Shown piece by piece: positions 33,189 through 42,634 of a stretch of DNA of 64,000 bases; within the stretch, counting starts at the first letter, position 1, and each line of letters starts with the position of its first letter. The DNA is taken from NCBI RefSeq assembly GCF_902832885.1, contig NZ_CADFDK010000008.1, positions 1 to 64,000 of the forward strand, written 5' to 3'. The notes below the pieces were generated by a model. That model saw only the letters and a list, made by a program, of their open reading frames with translations. It did no database searches and was not told the origin of the DNA. This stretch comes from Burkholderia seminalis DSM 23518 (lineage in GTDB: Bacteria; Pseudomonadota; Gammaproteobacteria; Burkholderiales; Burkholderiaceae). The position numbers and the translations under genes are program-made.

Positions 33189-34751
33189 TCAGTGCCCCAT
33201 CGCCGGCCCCGCGCCCTTCCTCGGTTTCGTGATCCACACGAGCGCCGCCAGCGCGATGAACATCACCGCCGACAGGTGGAAGAAGTCGTTGGTGGCCATC
33301 ATGAAGCCCTGCTGCGTGACGAGCTGGTTGAGCTGCGCGTTGGCCGTCTGCCCGACGATGCCGAGCTGCGCGAGCGCGCCCTGGTAGTCGGTCGTGTTCT
33401 GCGCGTAGATGCTCACCGATTCCGACAGCCGCGCATGATGGTAGATCGCGTCGTTCTCCCAGAACGTCGAGCTGGCCGCGGTGCCGATCGCGCCGGACAG
33501 CGTGCGCAGGAAGTTCGACAGCCCCGACGCGCTCGCGAGCCGCTCGTCGGAGATGCTCGACAGCGTGATCGTCGTCATCGGCACGAAGAAGCACGCGACG
33601 CCGATCCCCTGCACGAGCCGCGGCAGGATCACGTGGTTGAACGGCACGTCGAGCGTGAACGTCGCGTTCCACAGCGACACGCCCGCGAACACGATGAACG
33701 CGAAGCTCGCGACCATCCGCAGGTCGAGCCGGTGCATGTTGCGGCCGATCAGCGGCGACAGCACGAGCGCGAGCAGCCCGACGGGCGCGGTCGCGAGGCC
33801 GGCCTTGCCGGCCGTGTAGCCCATCACGGTCTGCAGCCACAGCGGGAAGATCACGACCGAGCCGAAGAACGCCATGAAGCCGAACGAGATGATCAGCGCG
33901 CCGAGCGCGAAGTTGCGGTCCTTGAAGAGCGACAGGTCGACCACCGGCTCCTTCTCGGTCGCCTCCCACACGAGCATGAACGCGAGCGACACGACCGCGA
34001 TCAGCGCGAGCGCGACGATGAACGACGAGTTGAACCAGTCGCGGTCCTTGCCGAGGTCGAGCATCATCTGCAGGCACGACACGCCGATCACGAGCAGCGC
34101 GAGGCCGATCGCGTCGATCCGCTGCTTCGACGTCTTCGTCTCGCGGCCGCGCAGCAGGAAATACGCGCAGGCCGCGGAGAAGACGCCGATCGGCAGGTTG
34201 ATGTAGAAGATCCACGGCCACGTGTAGTTGTCGCTGATCCAGCCGCCCAGCAACGGGCCGAAGATCGGCGCGACGATCACCGTCATCGCCCATAACCCGA
34301 GCGCGAGCCCGCGCTTCGCGGGCGGATAGCTGCGCATCAGGATCGTCTGCGACAGCGGCACCATCGGCCCCGACACGAGGCCCTGCAGCAGCCGGAACGC
34401 GATCAGCGTCTCGAAGTTGGTCGCGAAGCCGCACAGCGCCGACGCGATCGTGAACGCGAGCACCGACAGCGTGAACAGCCGCACCTCGCCGACCCGCCGC
34501 GCGAGCCAGCCGGTGAGCGGCACCGCGATCGCGGACGCGACCGAATACGACGAGATCACCCACGTGCCTTCGCTGGTCGCGACACCGAGGCTGCCCGAGA
34601 TGGTCGGCACCGCGACGTTCGCGATCGACGTGTCGAGCACTTCCATGAAGGTGCCGAGCGCGAGCCCGATGGTGAGCAGCGCGAGCGTCCCGCCGGACAG
34701 CGGCGCGGGTTCGGCGGCGGGGGAGGCGGCGGATGCCGTGGTGGCGGACAT
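33189..34751 (-). CDS. EmrB/QacA-type MFS drug exporter (DHA2, 14 helices)
   Basis: The product is 520 residues. The DHA2 signature is LDTSIANVAVPTISGSLGVA (motif D1, about residue 39). Motif A is GWLARRVGEVRLF, and motif C-like GPLLGGWISDNYTWPWIFYI follows. Fourteen helices are predicted. It probably exports hydrophobic drugs or uncouplers by proton antiport. No membrane-fusion EmrA partner is adjacent. It follows a MarR gene in the same direction, and its leader contains a sequence like the one at the marR promoter. Confidence 0.92.
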   Translation of the reverse strand: MSATTASAASPAAEPAPLSGGTLALLTIGLALGTFMEVLDTSIANVAVPTISGSLGVATSEGTWVISSYSVASAIAVPLTGWLARRVGEVRLFTLSVLAFTIASALCGFATNFETLIAFRLLQGLVSGPMVPLSQTILMRSYPPAKRGLALGLWAMTVIVAPIFGPLLGGWISDNYTWPWIFYINLPIGVFSAACAYFLLRGRETKTSKQRIDAIGLALLVIGVSCLQMMLDLGKDRDWFNSSFIVALALIAVVSLAFMLVWEATEKEPVVDLSLFKDRNFALGALIISFGFMAFFGSVVIFPLWLQTVMGYTAGKAGLATAPVGLLALVLSPLIGRNMHRLDLRMVASFAFIVFAGVSLWNATFTLDVPFNHVILPRLVQGIGVACFFVPMTTITLSSISDERLASASGLSNFLRTLSGAIGTAASSTFWENDAIYHHARLSESVSIYAQNTTDYQGALAQLGIVGQTANAQLNQLVTQQGFMMATNDFFHLSAVMFIALAALVWITKPRKGAGPAMGH

Positions 34752-34894
34752 CGGAATCTCCTAGAGGCGGCGCGCACGACGCGCCGGCACAACGCACGGG
34801 CGTGCGACGCAGCGCAACCCGGCCGGGTGGAACGAAAAAGGGGAAAAGCGCAGCGCGTGTCCTGTCATCTTCTGCCCAGACAGAGAAATAAGCG

Positions 34895-34911
34895 AATGAT
34901 TAACCTAGACA
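34895..34911 (-). promoter_or_regulatory. candidate MarR operator before the EmrB-type exporter
   Basis: Minus strand TGTCTAGGTTAATCATT resembles TTGACTAAGCAATCATT at the marR promoter (35473-35489), with one gap and a few mismatches. Both lie in front of the two genes expected to be co-regulated. Confidence 0.4.
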
Positions 34912-34928
34912 TGGGGCCTCCGCGCGCG

Positions 34929-35414
34929 TCAGGCGTCTTCGTCGGGTTTCGGGCAGCCGGTCGAGCCGGGCCCGTTGGCGATGAAGCGCTGCAGCAGGCC
35001 GGTGAGCGTCGCGAGTTCGTCGGCCGAGAAGCCGTCGAGCTGCGCGTTGAGCACGGTCGCGACCAGCGACGGCAGCGCGCGGGCCGCGTCGGCGCCGCGC
35101 TCGGTCAGCGTCAGCTCGATCATCCGGCGATCCTGCTCGCTGCGCGAGCGGGCGATCAGCCCCTTGCGTTCGAGCCGGTCGAGCATGCGCGTCATCGAGC
35201 CGCTGTCGTACGACATCTTGCGCGACAGCTCGAACGGCGTGCGCGCATAACCGCGCGACAGCAGCAGGATCACGCCGATCTGCTGCGCGGTGAGGTCGAG
35301 CGGCTCGAGCGCGCGATCCATCCGCTCGACGAGCGCCTGCTTCGCCTTCGACAGGTAATAGCCGAGGCTCGTTTCCAGCGCGATGTTCTCGGGATCGTAG
35401 AGGCCGCCGGTCAT
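34929..35414 (-). CDS. MarR-family transcriptional regulator
   Basis: The product is 161 residues. It has the winged helix core LTAQQIGVILLLSRGYARTP, then SYDSGSMTRMLDRLERKGLI and a wing with RSEQDRRMIELTLTERG. It lies upstream of the drug exporter in the same direction, the common emrR/emrB arrangement, so it is the likely repressor of both itself and the exporter. A near-consensus promoter overlapping an operator-like sequence lies upstream at 35461-35489. Confidence 0.92.
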   Translation of the reverse strand: MTGGLYDPENIALETSLGYYLSKAKQALVERMDRALEPLDLTAQQIGVILLLSRGYARTPFELSRKMSYDSGSMTRMLDRLERKGLIARSRSEQDRRMIELTLTERGADAARALPSLVATVLNAQLDGFSADELATLTGLLQRFIANGPGSTGCPKPDEDA

Positions 35415-35460
35415 ACGATTGCGCGCGCAGCAATAGTGCGTTTCAGGTTAAAACGCGCCC

Positions 35461-35489
35461 AGTATCTTGAAAAATGATTGCTTAGTCAA
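35461..35489 (-). promoter_or_regulatory. marR promoter with overlapping operator-like sequence
   Basis: The minus strand reads TTGACT (35489-35484), 17 bases, GATACT (35466-35461). The -35 box is inside TTGACTAAGCAATCATT, which has an imperfect ATTG/CAAT inverted repeat and reappears before the exporter gene. Confidence 0.6.
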
Positions 35490-35588
35490 TATTATTTGAG
35501 GCAACCAGTTACGACGTGCATGTTGCACTGCCGGAGACTATGTTCTGACCGATGCGCCCGCGCTGCCGGGCACCCGAGGATGTTCGCG

Positions 35589-35873
35589 ATGCTGTTCCTG
35601 AAAAATGCCGCCGGCGCGCTGCGCCGCAACCTGACCGATACCGCTCATCATGTGTTTTCCGGGCCGCACCGCGGCTGGAAGATCGCGCTGTACGTGACGA
35701 TGCTGGTCGTGCCGGGCGGCTCGCTCGCGGCGCTCGGGTTCGCCTGGTTCGATCATCGCCGGCAGCGCAACGCGAAGGGCGGCGCCCGCCGCACGAGCCA
35801 GCCGGCCGCCACGGAGCCGTCGACATGGCGCGCCGCCGCCGAGCCCATCCCGGTGCCGGCGCGCTGCCACTGA
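35589..35873 (+). CDS. hypothetical small membrane protein
   Basis: The product is 94 residues with one membrane helix (IALYVTMLVVPGGSLAALGF) and a charged, disordered C-terminal part. GAGG lies 9 bases before the ATG at 35589; an ATG at 35580 is an alternative. No family recognised. It sits alone between the marR promoter and the efflux channel gene. Coding is plausible from the start, helix and codon bias but not certain. Confidence 0.5.
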   Translation: MLFLKNAAGALRRNLTDTAHHVFSGPHRGWKIALYVTMLVVPGGSLAALGFAWFDHRRQRNAKGGARRTSQPAATEPSTWRAAAEPIPVPARCH

Positions 35874-36142
35874 CGTCGCCCCGCCACCGTTTTCCCGTCT
35901 GATCCGGCCGGGCGCCCGCCGCGCCACGCGTGGCCGGCGCCGCACGCCCGTCTTCCCGCAAGCGATCCGTAATGGCCGGTAAACCGGCCGGCCGCGCCGG
36001 TAACACAATCCGGCCCGCGCGCACCGTACCCTTAGGGCTGCGCGGCTTCCCCGCCGTCAGTTACCATTTGTCCGCCAGCGGCATGACGACCGCATCGCGC
36101 GACGCCGCTCGCCGGCCGTCACGCCCAGACAGGAAAACCACC

Positions 36143-37684
36143 ATGCCGTACGCCTCCCTCCCGCGCGCCCTTCGCCCGCTGAGCGCCGCCGTCGCCGTCG
36201 CGACGGCCGTGCTGCTCGCCGGCTGCGCCGTCGGGCCCGACTACCACCGGCCCGACACGTCGATTCCCGCAGCCTTCAAGGAAGCGCCGGCCGGCTGGAA
36301 GGTCGCGCAACCGGCCGACCGCACCGACCGCGGCCCGTGGTGGACGGTCTACAACGATCCGCAGCTCGACGCGCTGATCGGCAAGCTCAACGCCTCGAAC
36401 CAGACCATCGCGCAATCGGCGGCCGCCTACCGGCAGGCACGCGCGCTCGTCACCGAAGCCCGCGCCGCGTATTTCCCGACGGTCGGGCTGACCGCGTCGG
36501 GCTCGCGCGCCCGCACGCCGCGCACGTCGGTGTCGTCGGGCTCGTCGAGTTTCGGCAGCGGGTCGTCCGGGTCGATCAACAACAGCTACAGCGTCGGCCT
36601 CGATGCGAGCTGGGAGCCCGACCTGTGGGGCAAGGTGAGCCGCACCGTCAGCGCGCAGCGCGCCGGCGAAGCGGCGGCGGCGGCCGATCTCGCGAACGCG
36701 CGGCTGTCGCAGCAGGCGCTGCTCGCGCAGACCTATTTCCAGCTGCGCACGTCCGACGCGCTGCAAAAGCTGCTCGACGACACCGTGAAGTCGTACGAAC
36801 AGTCGCTGAAGCTCACGCAGAACCAGTACGCGCAGGGCGTCGCCGCGCGCGCGGACGTGATCCAGGCGCAGACGCAGCTGCAGAGCGCGCAGGCCGCGCA
36901 GATCGACAATGGCGTCGCACGCGCGCAGTACGAGCACGCGATCGCGACGCTGATCGGCGAACCGGCGTCGACCTTCTCGCTGCCGCCGAACCCGCTCGCG
37001 GCCGAACCGCCGATCACGCCGGTCGACGTGCCGTCCACGATCCTCGAACGCCGGCCGGACATCGCGGCGGCCGAACGCCGCGCGGCGGCCGCGAACGAGC
37101 AGATCGGCGTCGCGATCGCGGCGTTCTTCCCCACGCTCACGCTGTCGGCCACCGGCGGCTTCCAGAGCTCGGTGTGGTCGCAGCTGTTCACGCTGCCGGC
37201 GCGTTTCTGGACGGTCGGCCCGCAGCTCGCGGCCACGCTGTTCGATGCCGGGCTGCGCGCCGCGCAGACCGATGCCGCGCGCGCGACCTACGACCAGGAT
37301 GTCGCCGCGTATCGCCTCGCGGTGCTCACCGCCTTCCAGGACGTCGAGGACAACCTCGCGTCGCAGCGCATCCTCGCGCAGGAAATCGACGTGCAGCGGC
37401 AGGCCGTCGACAGCGCCGAACACTCGCTCGCGATCGTCACGAACCAGTACAAGGCCGGCACGGTCGCGTACCTGAACGTGCTGACCGCGCAGACCACCGC
37501 GTTCACCGCGCAGCAGAAGCTCGCGACGATCGCCGGCCAGCGGATGGTGTCGTCGGTCGGGCTCGTGAAGGCGCTCGGCGGCGGTTGGGACGTGTCGGAC
37601 CTCGCGCGCGAGAACGGCGGCATGGCGGCGCCGGCCCCCCTGCCGGCATCCGGCGCGGCCGCGACGCCGCTCGCGCAGAAGTAA
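36143..37684 (+). CDS. RND efflux outer membrane lipoprotein (NodT/OprM family)
   Basis: The product is 513 residues with a lipoprotein signal peptide (lipobox LLAGC, Cys near residue 28) and then VGPDYHRPDT, the standard NodT start. Two OEP repeats follow, each with long coiled helices and the motif ILERRPDIAAAERRAAAANE. An Ala/Ser/Gly-rich insertion lies near residue 130. It is the TolC-like channel of a tripartite pump, but no RND or fusion protein is adjacent. AGGA precedes the ATG. Confidence 0.93.
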   Translation: MPYASLPRALRPLSAAVAVATAVLLAGCAVGPDYHRPDTSIPAAFKEAPAGWKVAQPADRTDRGPWWTVYNDPQLDALIGKLNASNQTIAQSAAAYRQARALVTEARAAYFPTVGLTASGSRARTPRTSVSSGSSSFGSGSSGSINNSYSVGLDASWEPDLWGKVSRTVSAQRAGEAAAAADLANARLSQQALLAQTYFQLRTSDALQKLLDDTVKSYEQSLKLTQNQYAQGVAARADVIQAQTQLQSAQAAQIDNGVARAQYEHAIATLIGEPASTFSLPPNPLAAEPPITPVDVPSTILERRPDIAAAERRAAAANEQIGVAIAAFFPTLTLSATGGFQSSVWSQLFTLPARFWTVGPQLAATLFDAGLRAAQTDAARATYDQDVAAYRLAVLTAFQDVEDNLASQRILAQEIDVQRQAVDSAEHSLAIVTNQYKAGTVAYLNVLTAQTTAFTAQQKLATIAGQRMVSSVGLVKALGGGWDVSDLARENGGMAAPAPLPASGAAATPLAQK

Positions 37685-37705
37685 GGGCAGCGGGCGACGC
37701 GCGGG

Positions 37706-38494
37706 TCAGCGCTGCGCGTCGCCGAAGATCAGCGACACCGCGTTGTTGCCGATCGGGTGGCCGAGCAGGTTCAGCAGCCCGGCGAGGTTCGCCTGCTGCT
37801 CGGGCGCCGCATGCGCGGTGCCGCGGAACGATCCCTGGCCGGGGCCGAAGCTGCCGTGGCCGTCGAGAAACAGCGGGCCCTGCGTCGTCGACAGGTCGAG
37901 ATCGGCGCCCGCGCCCTTCGCCTGCAGCACCGCGCGGTACGAACCGAGCGGCTTCACGCGCGACACGCGCGAACTCATCGAGTCGATCGTCACCGTCAGC
38001 TGGCCGAACGCGTTGCTGCCGAACAGGCGCCAGTCGCTCCAGCCGATCCGCACGTCGCCCTGCAGGTCGAGCGTGTTGAACGGCGTGCCGAGCCCCGCGA
38101 GCAGCGATGCGGGCACGGCCATCGTGCCCGCCGACAGCACCGCGCCGCGCCATGTCGCATCGAGCGTCACGGCATCGGGCATCGCCTCGGTCTGCCGCAT
38201 GCGCATCTGCACGCGCCCCGTCAGCAGCGGCCAGAAGCGCGTGGTCCATTCGACCCGGCCCGGCAGCAGCGTCGCCGCGCTCTGGTCGGCGCCCGGCGCG
38301 AGCATCAGCGTGCCCGAGCCGTGCCACAGCGACCCGTCCGGGTCGACGAGATTCACGTGTCCGCCGGTCGCGCGCGCGAACTGCGGCGCGATCCATGCCG
38401 CCGGCGCGAGCGCGACGAGCGTCACCGCCGTCGCCAACCCGCCCGCCAGTGCCCACGGCAATACGGCGGCGAGCCGCCTCATCCCCGGCCTCAT
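37706..38494 (-). CDS. gspN: type II secretion protein GspN
   Basis: The product is about 262 residues. An N-terminal membrane helix (LPWALAGGLATAVTLVALAP) anchors a periplasmic domain with DGSLWHGSGTLMLAPGADQS and TTRFWPLLTGRVQMRM, like GspN proteins. GspN is an accessory inner-membrane component, absent from many systems. It is the last gene of the gspG-N arm, 35 bases after gspM. Confidence 0.85.
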   Translation of the reverse strand: MRPGMRRLAAVLPWALAGGLATAVTLVALAPAAWIAPQFARATGGHVNLVDPDGSLWHGSGTLMLAPGADQSAATLLPGRVEWTTRFWPLLTGRVQMRMRQTEAMPDAVTLDATWRGAVLSAGTMAVPASLLAGLGTPFNTLDLQGDVRIGWSDWRLFGSNAFGQLTVTIDSMSSRVSRVKPLGSYRAVLQAKGAGADLDLSTTQGPLFLDGHGSFGPGQGSFRGTAHAAPEQQANLAGLLNLLGHPIGNNAVSLIFGDAQR

Positions 38495-38529
38495 CGGCCG
38501 ACCGCCGCTTGCGTCATCCACTGCGTCAT

Positions 38530-39036
38530 TTATTTCTGTACGGAAGGTTGCATCACGGCCGTCAGGTCGACCTGGCCGTCGTCCTTCAGCGCGGTCGCGT
38601 GCGCCTCGCCGACCTGCACCTTGAACTGCCGGCGCGCATCGTCGAGCCACTGCGTCCACGCCGGGAACGACACGTTCTTCATCTGCACCTGCACGCCGTT
38701 GCCGACGATCTGCACCTGCGCCCCCTGCAGCCCGTGATCGGACAACGACGCGGTCAGCGCGTCCTTCAGCGCGAGGCCGGTCGGCGCGACGCCCTGCGCG
38801 GCGGCCGCCAGCGACTTCGCCTCGTTCGCCTGCGCGGTCATCTGCGCGAGTTCGTGACGCATCGCCGGCAGCTCCCGCTGGATTCGTGCGCGGCCTTCCT
38901 GCGCGGGCGACCACAGCACCGAATACGCGATCGCAACGGCCAGCACGGCGCCGCCCCAGCCGAGCAGCATCTTCTCGCGCGGCGAGCGCTCACCCCAGAA
39001 CTGGGCCAGCGTCTGGTTCAGTTGTTCGGTTTTCAT
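38530..39036 (-). CDS. gspM: type II secretion protein GspM
   Basis: The product is 168 residues: short cytoplasmic start, one helix (LLGWGGAVLAVAIAYSVLW), coiled coil, then a ferredoxin-like periplasmic domain. The ATG at 39036 overlaps the gspL stop (ATGA) with GGAG upstream; an ATG seven codons earlier is possible. GspM partners with GspL in the inner-membrane platform. Confidence 0.9.
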   Translation of the reverse strand: MKTEQLNQTLAQFWGERSPREKMLLGWGGAVLAVAIAYSVLWSPAQEGRARIQRELPAMRHELAQMTAQANEAKSLAAAAQGVAPTGLALKDALTASLSDHGLQGAQVQIVGNGVQVQMKNVSFPAWTQWLDDARRQFKVQVGEAHATALKDDGQVDLTAVMQPSVQK

Positions 39037-40391
39037 GAGCGGCTCCGGATCGTCCATTTGCCCGTGTTGCTGTCGACTTCGCCGGACAGTCCGTTGCGCG
39101 CGAGGCGCTGCGTGAAATCGGGATCGACCTTGACCTCAGGCTTGAAGCCGACGTCGAGCCGCCGGTCGTGATAGTCGAGCGACGCGATGCCGTTCAGCGG
39201 CAGCGCGCCCATCGAACGCGACAGCCCGCTCGCCAGCGCGAGGAAATCGTTCGGCGACAGCTCGCCGGCCGCCAGGCGAAGCTGGTCGAGCTGGCGCTGC
39301 ATCTGCGCGGGCGGATCGAGCACCGTCGTCGTCTTCGGGAACGCGGACAGCAGCGTTTCGGTGATCTGCGCGGACAGCGCATCGCGCTCGCGCGACAGCT
39401 TCCACCAGTGCAGGTTCATGCCGATCACCGCGACGCCGAGCGTCACCGCGAGGAGCGCGAGCGGCACGCGCAGCCGCTTCACCGTCGCGCGGTCGAAGCG
39501 CCACGGCTGCGACTCGAATTCGAACTGGCACAGATCGAACTTCTCGGTGAGCGCGCGGCGCGCGAACGTGTCGAACGGCAGCGGGGCGGCGCCCGGCAGC
39601 AGCGCCGCGTCGGACCGGCCGACCGACGCGAGCCGCGGTTCCGCACCCGGTTCGCCGAGTTCGTACAGTTCGACGTCGCCGCCGCGGGCGAGCGCGGCCA
39701 GCGTGCCGGCCGCGCGCGCCGCGGGCGCCGCGAAGCCTTCGCCGAGTGCGCCGCGCGCCACCGCGAGTTCCAGGCGCGGCGCACCGGCCGCGGCCGGCTG
39801 CGCGCCGGCTTCGACGAGCACCGGTTCGACCGACGTCGCGAGTCCGAGCACCGCGGCAACCGTCGCCGGACGGGCGACCGGCTCGAGCGCCTCCGTGGCG
39901 AGCGCGGCGGCATCGGCCGGCGCGACCGGTGCCGGTTCGGCCGACGCGCGCGGCGCCGGCAGGCAGCGCGTCGCGGGCACCGCGCTCAGGTGCCGGTGGC
40001 CGGCCGCCGTGAACGCTTCGCAGATCGTGCGGAACCACGCGCGATCGACGACGGCCAGCACGCGGCGCCCGTCGGGCAGCGCGACCGGATCGAGCGCGAT
40101 GTGGCAGCCGAGCGGATCCTGGATCAGCTGATCCTCGACGATGTTGGGCAGCGCCTGGCGCAGCTTCGGCCCCTTCAGCGGCGGCACGGCCGTGGCCAGC
40201 AGCAGCACGTCGCGCGCGGCGACGATCAGCACCGTCGCGTTCGCGCGCGGCAGCAGCGCGAGCGCGGCACGTCCGGCGCGCTGCACCTGGCCGGCCTTGT
40301 CGACGAGCGTGAACGGCAGTTCGGGCCACTGCCATTCCTGCAACGGCACGGCAGGCTCGCGCGGCGGCAAAGAAACAATCAACGTGCTCAC
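39033..40391 (-). CDS. gspL: type II secretion protein GspL
   Basis: The product is 452 residues with a cytoplasmic actin-like half, a single helix near residue 323 (LALLAVTLGVAVIGMNLHWW) and a periplasmic domain. It begins with GTG (40391) behind GAGGAGCT. It links the GspE ATPase to GspM and the pseudopilus. The middle has Ala/Pro-rich insertions. Confidence 0.9.
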   Translation of the reverse strand: MSTLIVSLPPREPAVPLQEWQWPELPFTLVDKAGQVQRAGRAALALLPRANATVLIVAARDVLLLATAVPPLKGPKLRQALPNIVEDQLIQDPLGCHIALDPVALPDGRRVLAVVDRAWFRTICEAFTAAGHRHLSAVPATRCLPAPRASAEPAPVAPADAAALATEALEPVARPATVAAVLGLATSVEPVLVEAGAQPAAAGAPRLELAVARGALGEGFAAPAARAAGTLAALARGGDVELYELGEPGAEPRLASVGRSDAALLPGAAPLPFDTFARRALTEKFDLCQFEFESQPWRFDRATVKRLRVPLALLAVTLGVAVIGMNLHWWKLSRERDALSAQITETLLSAFPKTTTVLDPPAQMQRQLDQLRLAAGELSPNDFLALASGLSRSMGALPLNGIASLDYHDRRLDVGFKPEVKVDPDFTQRLARNGLSGEVDSNTGKWTIRSRS

Positions 40392-40417
40392 AAGAGCTCC
40401 TCTCCCGATTGGCGTCG

Positions 40418-41563
40418 TTATAGCTGGTCGCGGATACGCACGACCCGCGTCGAGTGCGTGGTCGGATCACGATACACGAGCGAGGTGCGGTCGACCTCCG
40501 CCCGGTCGTGCTGGATCCGGCCATGCACGATGAAATAACTCGAATTGACGTCGACGAGGCTCGAGTCGATCGTCACGTTCGGCGCGCCGGCGCCGCGCAG
40601 CGCAAGCTGCACGTCGCCGACGTTCCGGAAAAACACGGTCTCGCGGCGCGACACGAGCGCCTGCGCGGACGACACGCTCATCCCCGGCACCAGCGACGCG
40701 ATCACTTCGGCCGGCGCGGTGTTCATGTTCACCGGTGTCGTGGTCGGCAGCACGGTGACGAACGGGCGCAGCCGCGCGACCATCTCGGGCGTCACGCCGT
40801 CGACGTCGAGCAGACTGTCGACGCTCGTCATCATCAGCGGCGCCGGCCCGCGGTCGCCGCCGGCCATACCGGGATCGTCGGTGAAGCCGCCGCCGCCCTG
40901 GTCGGTCGTGACCGGCGCGGTCACGGCGTTCGCCGCGGTATCGCCGCCACCGGGCAGGTTCGGCATCTGGAAGCGCGTCGCCGAATGCAGCAGGCCCGCG
41001 CGCACCTGCAGCGCGATGCGCTTCGCGAATGCGCCGTCGTAGCCGAGCGTCGTCAGGAGGCGCTGGAAGGCCTGGAGCTGCGTGACGTTCAGTTGCAGCA
41101 CGCCGGGCGCCGGCGACGACACGAGGTTGCGCAAGTTGAACTTCGCCTGCGCGTCCTCGATCGAGCCGGAGATATAGGTGTCTTCGCCGCCGCTGTCGTT
41201 GGGCGCGCCGATCCTGCCGAGGAAATCCGACAGCTTCGTCTTCGCGATCGGCACGCCCCAGATCCCGCCGAGATAGGTGATGCCGGGCGCCGTGTCGCCT
41301 TCGGAGCGCAGGATCATCCGCGTCCAGTCGAGCGCGCCGCGCGCGACCCACTGCGCCTGCGCGATCACCCGCTGGTTCTCGATGCGGCGGATCTGCACCT
41401 GCTGGCGCCACAGCATTCCCGAGACGAGGATCGCGGACAGCGCGACGACGAGCAGCGCCGTGATGATCGCCGCGCCGCGCTCGCGGCGGGCACGCGTGCG
41501 ACCGGCGGCGGGGTTGCCGCGGTTGCGGAAGGGCGGACGTGAGCGGCGCGCGCGCATCGTCAT
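40418..41563 (-). CDS. gspK: type II secretion minor pseudopilin GspK
   Basis: The product is 381 residues. A basic leader ends at RRERG followed by AAIITALLVVALSAILVSGM, a prepilin-type helix. A large globular domain with a saposin-like insertion follows. It caps the pseudopilus tip with GspI and GspJ. The start overlaps the gspJ stop. Confidence 0.92.
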   Translation of the reverse strand: MTMRARRSRPPFRNRGNPAAGRTRARRERGAAIITALLVVALSAILVSGMLWRQQVQIRRIENQRVIAQAQWVARGALDWTRMILRSEGDTAPGITYLGGIWGVPIAKTKLSDFLGRIGAPNDSGGEDTYISGSIEDAQAKFNLRNLVSSPAPGVLQLNVTQLQAFQRLLTTLGYDGAFAKRIALQVRAGLLHSATRFQMPNLPGGGDTAANAVTAPVTTDQGGGGFTDDPGMAGGDRGPAPLMMTSVDSLLDVDGVTPEMVARLRPFVTVLPTTTPVNMNTAPAEVIASLVPGMSVSSAQALVSRRETVFFRNVGDVQLALRGAGAPNVTIDSSLVDVNSSYFIVHGRIQHDRAEVDRTSLVYRDPTTHSTRVVRIRDQL

Positions 41564-42249
41564 TCCCCGACGAGGAAGATGCGCGTGACGGGCACGCGCA
41601 GCGACGTCGCGCCGATGCTGACCTGCAGCCCCGTCACCGCGCGCGTCGGCGGCGCGTTGCCGATCTGCGGCACCTTGAGCGCGTCGTTGTTCTGCGCGAG
41701 CGCGTCGTCGGCCGTCTGCAGGTTGGTGGTCCAGCCCACGCGCGGCACGTACAGTTTCGCGTCGATCGCGCCGACGCCGCCCATCAGCGCGACCCAGCTC
41801 CAGCCTTCGACGCTGCTGTCCTTCAGCATCGTGCGCAGCCGGTTCGCGTCGTCGATCGGCGGCGACACATAGCGCACGACGCGCCCGCCGGCGATCCGGT
41901 AGCGGACCACCTGCAGCCGCGGCGCGGCGCCCGGCACCTCGAGTTCGCGCACGATCTGCAGCGTGTTGCCGGCGACGCCGATCGCCGGCTGGCCGGCTTC
42001 GTCGTCGGTCGCGGCGAGCCGCGCGTCGATGCGCATCTGGTCGAACATCTGCGCGAACACGCGCTCGTCTTCCATCGCGGCCGCGACCTTGTCGCGGCCG
42101 CGCATGATCTGGTCGAGCCCGCGCCACGCGAGGATCGCGACCACCGCGAGGATCGCGATCGCGATCATCAGCTCGATCAGCGTGAAGCCGCGGACGCGGC
42201 GGGCGGACGGGCGGCGCATCGGCGCGTCAGAGCGGACGGCTGGTTTCAT
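41560..42249 (-). CDS. gspJ: type II secretion minor pseudopilin GspJ
   Basis: The product is up to 229 residues. The prepilin site is RRVRG/FTLIELMIAIAILAVVA. The start at 42249 overlaps gspI by 23 bases; an ATG at 42219 gives a shorter leader and is also plausible. The body has WRGLDQIMRGRDKVAAAMED, typical of GspJ. Confidence 0.92.
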   Translation of the reverse strand: MKPAVRSDAPMRRPSARRVRGFTLIELMIAIAILAVVAILAWRGLDQIMRGRDKVAAAMEDERVFAQMFDQMRIDARLAATDDEAGQPAIGVAGNTLQIVRELEVPGAAPRLQVVRYRIAGGRVVRYVSPPIDDANRLRTMLKDSSVEGWSWVALMGGVGAIDAKLYVPRVGWTTNLQTADDALAQNNDALKVPQIGNAPPTRAVTGLQVSIGATSLRVPVTRIFLVGE

Positions 42250-42634
42250 TCGCGACCACCGTCACCATCTGCGCGAGCACGCCGGATTGGCCGGGCATGC
42301 TCACCGAAATCCGGACGCGCCGGAACACCGGGTTCGGCGTCGTGCTCACACGCTGCGTGCAGACGAGCTGCACGTTGCCTTGCGAGCAGTCGAAGCTCTG
42401 CTCGCCGACCTCCGGCCATGCGTGCGTGAGCCGCAACTGCGCGAGCGCGTTGTCGGCGCTCCAGCCGGCCAGCAGCCGGCGATGCAGGTCGGACGCGTTG
42501 GTCGCCATCGTGCCGACCGCACGGATCGACGCGGCGAGCGCGACCGCGATGATCGCGAGGGCGACGAGCACCTCGATCATCGTGAAACCGCGCGATGAAG
42601 AAACGGAACAGGGCAGGCGACGACGCATCGTCAT
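42227..42634 (-). CDS. gspI: type II secretion minor pseudopilin GspI
   Basis: The product is 135 residues with prepilin site SSSRG/FTMIEVLVALAIIAVALAA and a small globular domain. The ATG at 42634 overlaps the gspH stop (ATGA). It nucleates the pseudopilus tip with GspJ and GspK. Confidence 0.92.
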   Translation of the reverse strand: MTMRRRLPCSVSSSRGFTMIEVLVALAIIAVALAASIRAVGTMATNASDLHRRLLAGWSADNALAQLRLTHAWPEVGEQSFDCSQGNVQLVCTQRVSTTPNPVFRRVRISVSMPGQSGVLAQMVTVVANETSRPL

